Below, one piece after another: positions 28,214-36,130 of a stretch of DNA of 55,000 nt. The notes beneath the pieces are model-generated. The model was not told the origin of the DNA and did not search any database. It saw only the letters and a program-made list of their open reading frames with translations. The DNA is from an uncultured Pseudomonadota bacterium (GTDB lineage: Bacteria > Myxococcota_A > UBA796 > CAJQPC01): contig CAJXRZ010000040.1 in assembly GCA_913060515.1 (NCBI GenBank), forward strand, positions 1-55,000. The letters are read 5' to 3'. A program made the position numbers and the translations under genes. Every line of letters starts with the position of its first letter. The first letter of the stretch is position 1.

Positions 28214-29878
28214 TCAGGCTGGCCGCTCACCACGTCTGCGGCCCAATCCCAGCAAAGGAAGCAGCATGAAGGCGCCTTGGAATCCCCCTCCGCAGCCGCC
28301 TGAGAGTCGGAGATCAGCGGCCTCTGGAAGGGGCTCAGGCTCGGGATCGGGGTCCACGTTCTCGGGAGGCCCTGGCAGCGCTCCGATGTCGCTCACAGTG
28401 CCATCGGCATCGAAGAGCCCAGGGTCCCCAGCGTTGATCAAGGGTGAGCCAGGTGCAGGTGCGGGCTCGGTGCCACACTGGTCGGGATCAAAGCTGCTCA
28501 CAAAGAGCGCGTGGTCGGCGAAGACGGCCCCCAGTCCAGGAAGAGTCTCGCCCAAACCGTCGTTGCTGACGGGGTCAACAAAGGTGTAGCGCAGCGGGTC
28601 GTCTTGGATCTCAACACCCAGGCTGAAAGGGCTGACCTGCACCAGAGCGTTGTTGGTGAACTCCAAGCTGCCCGGGATGCCATCGAGGATTGGGCCCAAG
28701 TCCACGAAGGTGTTGTTCACAAAGCGCAGGGTCCCACCGCTGGTGGACTGCACCCCGCCGTCGATGAGCTGGAAGGTGGCTCCGGAGATGTCCAACTCCC
28801 GGTCGGTCTGGAAGGCGCCACCGGTGCGCGAATCGAAGCCGCAGTAGCTCCCTCCCCGGATCTCCACTTGGCTCTCTTTGGCGTAGATCCCTGCTGCCTT
28901 GGTCGCAGAGACGTTCACCGCGCGCACGTTGAGCAGCTCGATGCGCGCCAGCTCTGGCATGTACGCCAAGCCACCGGTGTTGGCCAAGCAGTCATCGATG
29001 GTCATGGCGTCCACGAAGAGCTCGCTCCCGCCGGCCAGGTAGAATGCGCCGCCGTCCCCGCCCTCACACTCCATGATGCTGCCGCCGCGCAGGCTGTGCG
29101 CCCCTTCGGCCAGATAGACGGCGGTGTTGCCAGCGCTCAGGATGCTCAGACCGGCGCTCGTCACCGTGCTCTGTCCCGCGGTGCGCAGGGCTGAGCCCGG
29201 CGACTCGGTCAAGGTGTTGGTGATCGAGACTTGGTCGAGCTTCAGCTCTTGGAACACGCTCCGAGCATCGACGTAGATGCCGCCACCCCTGGCATTTTCG
29301 ATGGTGGTGTTGATCAAGGTCAGGCTGCCGCCGCCGCCTGCGGTGTGGCTCAGGCTCACCGCGTACTCCGCATCGGTGCGGGAGCCCGGGGAGTAGTCGC
29401 CAGCAAGGATCTGGGCGCCGTCGATCCACACCGTGCTGTCAAAGGCCGAGATGGCGTTTCGATTGCTGCCTCCCGCCCCCTGAATCACCAGGTTGGTGGC
29501 CGTCAGCGTGCCTTCTTCGATCAGCAGCCGAGCGCTGTAGGAGATGTTGCTGTAGGTGGCGCTGGCGCTGTCCAAGTAGGCGAAGTTGTCGACCTTGACG
29601 AGCTCGATGTCCTTGAGCGTCACCGTGCAGCCCTTCACCAACATGGGCGGCGCCTTGCGCGTGTCCCCTTCCAGGTCGGAGGACAGCACCAGATCGCGGT
29701 CGATCACGATGCCGATCTCCGACCCAAATGGGCTCTCGTCGGCCGAGGTGTAGCCCGGAGTGAGCTCCAGGCTCAGAGGGCCATCGGGCTCCTGGGCCAG
29801 AGCCTCCAAGATGGTCTCGTATTTCTCGCCTGGACCAACAGGCAAGGCGAGAGCGGTGGACATCCAGAGCAAGATCAT
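28214..29878 (-). CDS. Surface beta-helix protein, first tandem paralogue
   Basis: 554 residues from the ATG at 29878 (a GTG at 29887 would add three). The signal is MILLWMSTALALP. A beta-helix body with NNTFVDLGPILDG turns is followed by APGSPLINAGDPGLFDADGT, SDIGALPGPP, a Pro/Glu/Asp linker (DPDPEPEPLPEA) and the tail LSGGCGGGFQGAF, a hydrophobic run and RRRGE. The linker differs from the Asp-Thr-Gly linker of the third paralogue, so the linker evolves quickly while the tail stays fixed. Probably surface-anchored; role unknown. Confidence 0.85.
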   Translation of the reverse strand: MILLWMSTALALPVGPGEKYETILEALAQEPDGPLSLELTPGYTSADESPFGSEIGIVIDRDLVLSSDLEGDTRKAPPMLVKGCTVTLKDIELVKVDNFAYLDSASATYSNISYSARLLIEEGTLTATNLVIQGAGGSNRNAISAFDSTVWIDGAQILAGDYSPGSRTDAEYAVSLSHTAGGGGSLTLINTTIENARGGGIYVDARSVFQELKLDQVSITNTLTESPGSALRTAGQSTVTSAGLSILSAGNTAVYLAEGAHSLRGGSIMECEGGDGGAFYLAGGSELFVDAMTIDDCLANTGGLAYMPELARIELLNVRAVNVSATKAAGIYAKESQVEIRGGSYCGFDSRTGGAFQTDRELDISGATFQLIDGGVQSTSGGTLRFVNNTFVDLGPILDGIPGSLEFTNNALVQVSPFSLGVEIQDDPLRYTFVDPVSNDGLGETLPGLGAVFADHALFVSSFDPDQCGTEPAPAPGSPLINAGDPGLFDADGTVSDIGALPGPPENVDPDPEPEPLPEAADLRLSGGCGGGFQGAFMLLPLLGLGRRRGERPA

Positions 29879-29912
29879 GGTGTCCACTTAGCCTGCTCAG
29901 AGCGGGACCCGC

Positions 29913-30854
29913 TCAGAAGCCTGGGTTGTTCGTCGCCTTGGCGTCAAACTCGGCGATGGCCAAGGTGCCCTTGGCGCTGGTGCCTTCGTAGACCTCCAGC
30001 ACTTCCATCTTCACCGAGCCCCAGGCGGAGCCGGTGTAGCCCATGACCGAAGGGATCATGACCATCTGGCCGCCCTTTGCGTCTGCCACGTCCACCACAA
30101 CGCTGCGGTTGTTCGCGGTCATCTTGACCTTCTTGACCCGGTCATGGGTCTTGGGTCCGTGCACGATGTGCACGCTGCTCAGGCCCAAGCCGGCCTCGTT
30201 GCCGAACTCCACGAATGCGCCTTCCGAAGGCGTCGCAAAGTAGGTCTTGGGGGAGTCGTCCTGCATGTCCATCGTGATGTGCTCAGGATCCTCGTCCGAG
30301 GAGCCCTCGATGGTGACGGCCGCGTCGAACTCTTCCATGTGGATGAGCAGCTCGGAGATGCCCACGTTGGGGAAGTCCTTGCCCTCGTAGAGCTCCACGA
30401 TGCTCAGCTTGATCCAGCCGCCGAACATGTCGTTGCCCACGGCCGCGTTCTCGATGTCGATGGTCTGCATCTCCATCTTGTCTTCGAGATCGATGTGGGT
30501 GGTGAAGCTGGTGTTCACATCGCCCATGCTGTCGGTGCAGCAGATGAACTCCACCTTCATGCGCTTGATGCGGGGGTGGTCAGCGAAGGTGTCGGCGTCC
30601 CGGGCCCAGCCGTTCACGATCGAGATCTTGTCCAGCTTGCCGCTGGGGATCTCCAGCTTGATCGACTCGCCCAAGTTGGGGCTGTCACCGGGGACCATCC
30701 AGGCGGTCTCCATCTTTCCGTCGATGGCCGCGGGGCCGCCAAACTGGTTGGCGCCTTCGCCGCGGGAGGGCTTCTTCATGGCGCTGACGCTGGCACCAGC
30801 GAAGGCCAGGGTAGGAACCAGGGCGAGCGCGGTCAGCAGAATGGCTTTCTTCAT
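29913..30854 (-). CDS. Secreted protein with two discoidin/NADase-type glycan-binding-like domains
   Basis: 313 residues with a classical signal peptide (MKKAILLTALALVPTLAFA) and a GGAG ribosome-binding site. Two domains of similar plan (about 20-160 and 165-313) each carry an acidic loop, a beta-sandwich core and a late strand containing ELYEGKDFPNVGISEL or EVLEVYEGTSAKGTLAIAEF. This resembles the galactose-binding/NADase-type glycan-binding domain fold, where the late YxG...I(A/S)E(L/F) strand is diagnostic. It likely binds a carbohydrate in the periplasm or outside the cell. It is upstream of the three beta-helix genes on the same strand. Confidence 0.65.
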   Translation of the reverse strand: MKKAILLTALALVPTLAFAGASVSAMKKPSRGEGANQFGGPAAIDGKMETAWMVPGDSPNLGESIKLEIPSGKLDKISIVNGWARDADTFADHPRIKRMKVEFICCTDSMGDVNTSFTTHIDLEDKMEMQTIDIENAAVGNDMFGGWIKLSIVELYEGKDFPNVGISELLIHMEEFDAAVTIEGSSDEDPEHITMDMQDDSPKTYFATPSEGAFVEFGNEAGLGLSSVHIVHGPKTHDRVKKVKMTANNRSVVVDVADAKGGQMVMIPSVMGYTGSAWGSVKMEVLEVYEGTSAKGTLAIAEFDAKATNNPGF

Positions 30855-30951
30855 GAGATCTCCAAGCGGTGGGGCGGCACCTTAGCACGAGCTGGAGCCG
30901 GAATTCGGGAGTCCCAACCCCCAGCCTCCTGCGAGGATTCCCTGAGCGGAG

Positions 30952-30957
30952 TACCCT
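30952..30957 (+). promoter_or_regulatory. -10-like TACCCT for VTT-domain gene
   Basis: TACCCT ends 7 nt before the GTG at 30965; no Shine-Dalgarno sequence. Confidence 0.4.
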
Positions 30958-30964
30958 GCCTGCC

Positions 30965-31546
30965 GTGGACACCGAGCCCCAAGCCCCCCCGCTGCGCGTC
31001 GGTCAGCTCATCGGCCGCATGGTCATCGGTGTGCTGATCCTGATGGCCGTTCTCGGTCTGACCGGTTGGCTCTTTGGCCCGCAGATTCAGGAGATAGCGA
31101 CTTGGTTTGTCGCCGAGCTGGGTCTGCCGGGGCTCTTTGGCTGCTTCTTCGTGCCAGACGCGGTGCCCATTCCTGGCGCCCACGAGGTCTGTACGGGCTT
31201 CTCTCTCATCGGCGGGGTGCCCTTCTGGACGGTGGTCAGCGTCGCCAGCGCTGGCAGCGTGACCGGCGGCATGGCTGGCTACGGCTTGGGCCGTGCCCTG
31301 GGTCACACGCCCCGCTTCAAGGCCTTCATGGCGGGCCGAGGGTCCAACGCTTTCCTGCTGGTCAAGCGCCACGGCGCCTCGGCTGTGGCTCTCGGGGCCG
31401 TCTCGCCCATTCCATACAGCGTCTGCGCTTGGGCGGCCGGAGCGCTGCGCATGCCCTTTGGCCGCTTTGTGCTGGTGAGCCTGCTGCGCTTTCCGCGGGT
31501 GGCGTTTTACCTCTGGCTCATTGAGCTGGGCTTGGCCAGCACCTGA
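30965..31546 (+). CDS. VTT (DedA/SNARE-associated) family membrane protein
   Basis: 193 residues from the GTG at 30965. A first membrane helix (about 15-37) is followed by a re-entrant or membrane region with FFVPDAVPIPGAHEVCTGF, then SPIPYSVCAWAAGALRMPFGRFV and a C-terminal helix. The latter motif is characteristic of VTT-domain proteins. Some DedA/VTT members are polyprenyl-phosphate or phospholipid flippases; the substrate here is unknown. I chose the GTG over upstream in-frame starts because of the TACCCT hexamer. It converges with the NAD(P)-binding gene, 9 nt apart. Confidence 0.75.
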   Translation: MDTEPQAPPLRVGQLIGRMVIGVLILMAVLGLTGWLFGPQIQEIATWFVAELGLPGLFGCFFVPDAVPIPGAHEVCTGFSLIGGVPFWTVVSVASAGSVTGGMAGYGLGRALGHTPRFKAFMAGRGSNAFLLVKRHGASAVALGAVSPIPYSVCAWAAGALRMPFGRFVLVSLLRFPRVAFYLWLIELGLAST

Positions 31547-31555
31547 GCGGGTCCT

Positions 31556-32800
31556 TCAGGGCACCTGGCTCCCAAACACCCCGTCATCCGCCAGCCGCCG
31601 CTGCACGCCCAGATCCAGGTCCTGCCACACCCACTGCGGAATGCTGTCCTCAAGCTTGAACCAGCAGTAAAAGATGTCGGCCAGGGCATCGCGCAGCACC
31701 TCGACGGGCCCATTGAGCAGCACCGAGCCGTCCTCTGCGATCAGAGAGACCCCCGCCATCTCTGCCACGCGGCCTGCGTGCACCTGCACCCAACGGGTTC
31801 CGGGTCTGGCGGCGGTGAAGTCCAGTGTGGCGCCTTGGGTGTCCAGGCCGCGTGCTTGGGCGTCCTGAATCAGGCGACGGTGTACGGCAAAGCGCAGATC
31901 GCCATCGCACTCGGAGAGGGCACGGGGTGCGCCGCCGGCATCGGCCGGGTGGGGAGCCGGCGTACCGCTTGGGTAGACGCCGGCCGGGTCGGGATCCTCA
32001 GCCGGCTGGTCCAGCTCGGCCAAGACTTGATCCAGTCGCCCCCGCGGAAGGTGCCCCAAGGTGGCACGGGTGGTCTCGGGCGCAACGGAGACATCGCCGG
32101 GGGGTAGGGGCTTGTAGGCCGTCTTTCCACCCGCGCCGCGCCGAAAGGGCGCGACCAGGTTCTCCAGCTCCGGTCCGGTCCAGACCTCAGGCCCCCCCAT
32201 GGCCAGAGCGCGGCCGGGGTGCTCGATGCGGTCCACCAGATCCAAGACCGCCTTGGCCGCCTCTCGTCGGGTGATGGGGCTGTAGCGGGAGCTCTCCTTG
32301 AAAGGGGCCGGGCGCTTGTTGTCCGGGGGCCGCACATGGGCCTCGATGATCTCATCGTCAAAGCAGGAGAAGCGCAGGATGGTCCAGGGCGCGTTGCAGT
32401 TGCGCACCCCGCCCTCCAAGTAGAAGGCCTTGCGGTTCAGGCTGGCGTAGGACCAGCGATAGGCGCCCATCATCGAGAGGTGCAGGATCGTCGTTGCGCC
32501 GGCGTCCCGAGCTGCGTTGACCACGTTCTCGGCCGCCATGCCGTCGTAGAGCGGCGCCCCGGGACCGCTGTTGCGCGGATCGATGCAGGAGATCACCGTT
32601 GTGGCCCCCTCCATCACGGCCGCCAGGGCCTGGGGCACCATGGGGTCGGCGTAGCAGAGCTTCTGCACATCGCTCATGCCGCGGATGTTGTCGATGTCCC
32701 GGTCATCCCGCACCACGGGCCGTACGGGCACACCGCGGGCCTCGGCCTCCCGCAGAATGGAGAGACCGGTGCGTCCGTTGGCGCCGACAAGAATGAGCAT
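31556..32800 (-). CDS. NAD(P)-binding (NmrA/atypical SDR-like) protein with extra C-terminal domain
   Basis: 414 residues. The N-terminal Rossmann fold has ILVGANGRTG (GxxGxxG, residues 6-12) and STMMGAYRWSYASLNRK-type NmrA features (seen as HLSMMGAYRWSYASLNRK). The first 250 residues resemble atypical SDR/NmrA proteins, which bind NAD(P) and often act as sensors or reductases. The last 150 or so residues, with ARPGTRWVQVHAGRVAEMAG, are a separate domain I do not recognise. TAGACT sits exactly 6 nt before the ATG. Confidence 0.75.
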   Translation of the reverse strand: MLILVGANGRTGLSILREAEARGVPVRPVVRDDRDIDNIRGMSDVQKLCYADPMVPQALAAVMEGATTVISCIDPRNSGPGAPLYDGMAAENVVNAARDAGATTILHLSMMGAYRWSYASLNRKAFYLEGGVRNCNAPWTILRFSCFDDEIIEAHVRPPDNKRPAPFKESSRYSPITRREAAKAVLDLVDRIEHPGRALAMGGPEVWTGPELENLVAPFRRGAGGKTAYKPLPPGDVSVAPETTRATLGHLPRGRLDQVLAELDQPAEDPDPAGVYPSGTPAPHPADAGGAPRALSECDGDLRFAVHRRLIQDAQARGLDTQGATLDFTAARPGTRWVQVHAGRVAEMAGVSLIAEDGSVLLNGPVEVLRDALADIFYCWFKLEDSIPQWVWQDLDLGVQRRLADDGVFGSQVP

Positions 32801-32806
32801 GAAAAG

Positions 32807-32812
32807 AGTCTA
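32807..32812 (-). promoter_or_regulatory. -10-like TAGACT for NAD(P)-binding gene
   Basis: TAGACT on the minus strand, 6 nt before the ATG at 32800. It is identical in sequence and spacing to those of the genes at 1386, 49214 and 50321. Confidence 0.55.
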
Positions 32813-32831
32813 CACCGCGCTCGAGCCGAGC

Positions 32832-35051
32832 TCAGCGAACGTAGATCTCACCCCAGATCACCTTGTTGCTGGTGGAGTAGGACCAGCCGCTGGTGTTGAA
32901 GTAGTAGCCGGCGTCATTGCAGGGGTAGTTCCCGGCGGTGCAGGTCTCGGGGGTCATCGCGGTCAAGGTCAGCAGGCTCAAGTCGTAGGCGGACCAAGTG
33001 GCCTGGCCGGAGGGGGTGTTGCCCATGCCAGGGGTCCAGCAACAGCTGGCCATCTGCATGCCCAGGATGGCGTTCTCGTTGGTGGTCGGGAAGCAGGCCG
33101 CGTTGCTGTCCAGGGGCCGCACGATGAAGCTGGTCGCCAGGGCTTGGTTGGTGCTCAGGCTGCCGTCTTGCCAGTCGGCGCCGCTGGCCATGAAGGTGCT
33201 GCTGTTGCAGGTGGTGCTGTCGTAGTTGGCCGCGACCATGCTCGCGAAGTCCACCGTGCCGGCGATGTTGTAGAAGGCGAAGGCGTACTCGTCGGTGACG
33301 ATCATCACATCGTCGCCGGTCACGAAGTTGTAGGCCTCGCCCTTGTAGTCGGTGGTCTGGCGGTTGGAGATCGAGCCAAAGGTCGTGGTGTCGGTCCACA
33401 CCGCGTAGCTGTTCCAGGCGCGGCTGTGGGTGCCGCTGACCAGGTAGTCGTTGACCGTGCTGCCCACCAAGGTCCAGCCGCCGCCGTCGTTGTCCATCTC
33501 GCAGTAGGCATCGTAGATGTTGCCGCTGCCGTCGTCTAGGCTGTAGCTGCCGTCGACGTTGGCGCTGTTGTCGGCCAGGATCTCCACGCAGTCGTCTGCC
33601 GGACAAGAGGCGCCGGTACCCAAGAGACCGTTGTCATCGGTGCCATCACAGTCGTTGTCGTTGCCGTCACAGACCTCGGTGGCGCCAGGGTTGCTGCTGC
33701 TGTCTCCGTCATCACAGTCGGTGGCGTCCGAGACCGAGCCGCTGGGCTGAGTGCAGGCTTGAGAGCTGCTGCTGGCATCTCCGTAGCCATCGGAGTCGGC
33801 GTCGGCGTACCAGGTCAGGGCGTCCGATGCGGTGTCCTCGTCCACGCTGCCATCGCAGTTGTTGTCGATGGTGTCGCAGATCTCGGTCGCGGCGGTGTTC
33901 ACGGCGGCGGCGGTGTCATCGCAGTCCGTGTTGTCGCTCACGCTGCCAGTGGGCTGGGTGCAGGCTTGGCTGCTGCTGCTGGCATCGCCGTAGCCGTCGG
34001 AGTCGGAGTCGGCGTACCAGGTGCTGGCGTCGATGGCGGTGGACTCATCGATGCTGCCATCGCAGTTGTTGTCGACCAGATCGCAGATCTCGTCGGCACC
34101 AGGGTTGATGGCCGCCTCTGTGTCATCGCAGTCGGTGGCATCGGAGATCAGGCCGCTGGGCTGGGTGCAGGAGGCCACGCCGGTGCTCACATCCCCGTAG
34201 CCATCGGAGTCCAGGTCGCTGTACCAGGTGGCCGCGTCCGCCGCAGTGTCCTCGTCGATGGCGCCATCGCAGTTGTTGTCGATCTCATCGCAGATCTCCT
34301 CGGCCGCTGGATTGATGGCTGTCTCGGAGTCGTTGCAGTCCTCGCTGTTCTCAGAGGCGCCCTCGGGCAGCTCACAGGCCTCCAAGGCCAGGGAGGCGTC
34401 GCCGAATCCGTCGGCGTCGGCGTCGGTGTAGAAGGTGGTGGTCACCCCTTCGTCGATGGTGCCCTCACAGTTGTTGTCGGCGCCATCACAGACCTCGGTG
34501 CCGCCTGGGAAGCTGGTGGGGTCGGCGTCATCACAGTCCGTGTCATCCGCCACGTAGCCCTCGCCGGGATCGCAGCTGTCAATGGCAGCCGCTGGGTCCC
34601 CGTAGCCATCGGCGTCGGCGTCGGCGTACCAGGACTCGATCAGGCCGTTGTCGACCTCCCCATCACAGTCGTTGTCCAAGCCGTTGCAGCGCTCGGGCGC
34701 CCCTGGGTAGGTCTCCGCGTCGGCGTCATCACAGTCGCCGTCCACGCCCACGTGCTGCTCGCTCGGTGCATCACAGCTCTCGGTCGCGCTGCCGTCGCCT
34801 ACGCCGTCCCCGTCCGCATCCACCCACCAATCGGTGGCGTCGGTGGCGCCGTTGTCGGCCAGCCCGTCACAGTCATTGTCCAGGCCATCACAGATCTCTT
34901 CGGCATCTGGGGAGATGTCCGCATCGTCCGGCGCACAGTCGTCTGCATCGGGCACGCCGTCGCCGTCGCTGTCTACGACCACTTCCCCGGTGTCCAGGAC
35001 ACCTTCGTCTTTGGTGCGGCAGCCGAGGGACAGAAGAAGCAGCAAGGTCAT
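32832..35051 (-). CDS. MopE-repeat lipoprotein with C-terminal fibrinogen-like domain
   Basis: 739 residues from the ATG at 35051 (GGAG upstream); the N-terminus MTLLLLLSLGC is a short lipoprotein signal. Seven repeats of about 65-70 residues follow, each with WYADADxDGYGD, DCDD and ExCDxxDNxCDG, the MopE/putative metal-binding motif expected to bind calcium or other cations. The last 230 residues start DGSYSLDDGSGNIYDAYCEM and contain NDGGGWTLVG, the fibrinogen-related (FReD) hallmark, usually a sugar- or acetyl-group-binding lectin fold. So a long cation-binding stalk carries a lectin-like head. Surface adhesion or substrate capture is likely but inferred. Confidence 0.88.
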   Translation of the reverse strand: MTLLLLLSLGCRTKDEGVLDTGEVVVDSDGDGVPDADDCAPDDADISPDAEEICDGLDNDCDGLADNGATDATDWWVDADGDGVGDGSATESCDAPSEQHVGVDGDCDDADAETYPGAPERCNGLDNDCDGEVDNGLIESWYADADADGYGDPAAAIDSCDPGEGYVADDTDCDDADPTSFPGGTEVCDGADNNCEGTIDEGVTTTFYTDADADGFGDASLALEACELPEGASENSEDCNDSETAINPAAEEICDEIDNNCDGAIDEDTAADAATWYSDLDSDGYGDVSTGVASCTQPSGLISDATDCDDTEAAINPGADEICDLVDNNCDGSIDESTAIDASTWYADSDSDGYGDASSSSQACTQPTGSVSDNTDCDDTAAAVNTAATEICDTIDNNCDGSVDEDTASDALTWYADADSDGYGDASSSSQACTQPSGSVSDATDCDDGDSSSNPGATEVCDGNDNDCDGTDDNGLLGTGASCPADDCVEILADNSANVDGSYSLDDGSGNIYDAYCEMDNDGGGWTLVGSTVNDYLVSGTHSRAWNSYAVWTDTTTFGSISNRQTTDYKGEAYNFVTGDDVMIVTDEYAFAFYNIAGTVDFASMVAANYDSTTCNSSTFMASGADWQDGSLSTNQALATSFIVRPLDSNAACFPTTNENAILGMQMASCCWTPGMGNTPSGQATWSAYDLSLLTLTAMTPETCTAGNYPCNDAGYYFNTSGWSYSTSNKVIWGEIYVR
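33620..34940 (-). repeat. Tandem ~200-nt coding repeats (MopE units)
   Basis: Seven diverged units, each encoding an ExCDxxDNxCDG motif. The two units at about 33640-33850 and 33850-34060 are nearly identical (DSDGYGDASSSSQACTQP in both), which points to recent duplication or gene conversion. Confidence 0.85.
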
Positions 35052-35145
35052 GGGAACTCCATTGGGTCCCTGCGTATACCGCGTCATTGGCTCGGCGGGC
35101 GAGTGCCGATTCAACAGGAGCTTCGATTGTTCCGATGGGTCCCCC

Positions 35146-35619
35146 ATGTGGATCCTGCTCGCGCTTCAGTCCCCCGCCCCCGATGGTCTGGCCCAGGTCT
35201 TCATCGGGAGCACACAGCCTCAGCCCCCAGTGGTCATCGCCCAGGTCCTGGGTCACCAAGGGCTGCTCCACACCACCACCTGCCAAGGCCGCGTAGAGCG
35301 CTTGGACTTTGTCGTGCCCTTCTCAGAGCTCGTCGTGGATCGGGAGCGCTACCCCATGGTTCGCCAAACACCCACCGCCGAGGACGACGCCCAGGCCCTG
35401 ACCCTGACCCTGCACGCGCAGCTTCAGCAGATGGGTTGGAAGAGCTTGCCCCTGCACGCCGAGCACTTTGATCTCCAGGCCGGTCCGGAGCCAAAGAGGA
35501 GGCAGATCAACCGCCGCTACGCTTGGGGTCCCTACACCCGGGAGCTGCTGACGGTGTGCACAGGGACGGACTGGGCCTCCACCTGCGAGGTCAGGTTGGT
35601 CGTGGGAGAGGGCTGCTGA
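35146..35619 (+). CDS. Hypothetical protein
   Basis: 157 residues from the ATG at 35146. The N-terminus MWILLALQSPAPDG may be one of the tiny signals common here. The rest is a small alpha/beta protein with two Cys pairs and no family I recognise (VEVRLV-type C-terminus, CEVRLVVGEGC). It is divergent from the MopE-repeat gene. There is no clear ribosome-binding site and the frame extends upstream, so the start is tentative. Confidence 0.5.
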   Translation: MWILLALQSPAPDGLAQVFIGSTQPQPPVVIAQVLGHQGLLHTTTCQGRVERLDFVVPFSELVVDRERYPMVRQTPTAEDDAQALTLTLHAQLQQMGWKSLPLHAEHFDLQAGPEPKRRQINRRYAWGPYTRELLTVCTGTDWASTCEVRLVVGEGC

Positions 35620-35677
35620 GCCAAGTCGGGGACGGGGTTGGGACACACTGAGACAAGGAGTTTTTGGCGGGGTCGCA

Positions 35678-35683
35678 TAGCCT
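35678..35683 (+). promoter_or_regulatory. -10-like TAGCCT for the 35690-41350 operon
   Basis: TAGCCT lies exactly 6 nt before the ATG at 35690. It would drive a leaderless transcript for the four-gene secreted-protein operon. Confidence 0.5.
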
Positions 35684-35689
35684 CAATCC

Positions 35690-36130
35690 ATGACGCACCT
35701 GCCTTTGCTTTTCTTGTTGAGCGCCTGCTCCAACCACGAGGTTGAAGCGCCCATCTACTCGGGGGAGTGGGACAAGCCCACCTGGGACATGTTGGATGAC
35801 CTTGGGCTGCCATCCGGCCCTGATGGGCAGGGCTACACCGTGCTCCCGGGACCCGATGGCCAAGAACTCTGGGCGGACACCTCTCTGCGGGACGAGACCA
35901 CAGAGGCGGCGGCGTGCGGTGCGCTGGTTTTGGCCTGTGTCAATCCGCCGGAACGCAACGTCTTGGGGTGCCTGCAGAACATTCCTATCTGCCCAGAGGA
36001 CGAGATCTGTTGTCCACAGGCTTGCGAGGAGCAGTACGTCCAGGAGCGGCGCTCGGGCAAGGAGCCCGCTGAGTCCATCGTGGACGCCATCTGGGGCGAG
36101 GACTCCTGCATGCCGGGGTGGGCACAATGA
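35690..36130 (+). CDS. Cys-rich lipoprotein, first gene of secreted-hydrolase operon
   Basis: 146 residues. The N-terminus MTHLPLLFLLSAC is a short lipoprotein signal with no earlier start in frame. The mature protein has eight or so Cys in its second half (ACGALVLACVNPP, PICPEDEICCPQACEEQY), suggesting a small disulfide-stabilised exported domain. No family is recognised. Its stop overlaps the start of the phospholipase-like gene (ATGA), so the two are translationally coupled; it may be a partner or inhibitor of that enzyme. Confidence 0.7.
   Translation: MTHLPLLFLLSACSNHEVEAPIYSGEWDKPTWDMLDDLGLPSGPDGQGYTVLPGPDGQELWADTSLRDETTEAAACGALVLACVNPPERNVLGCLQNIPICPEDEICCPQACEEQYVQERRSGKEPAESIVDAIWGEDSCMPGWAQ

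Noticed and set aside
33620-34940. Tandem repeats considered as a CRISPR array
   Set aside because: The units are about 200 nt, lie in frame and code for MopE motifs; there are no short identical repeats with unique spacers.
33759-35471. 570-residue open frame opposite the MopE-repeat gene
   Set aside because: Its Val/Gly/Ala repeats mirror the cation-binding repeats on the other strand and show no independent motif.
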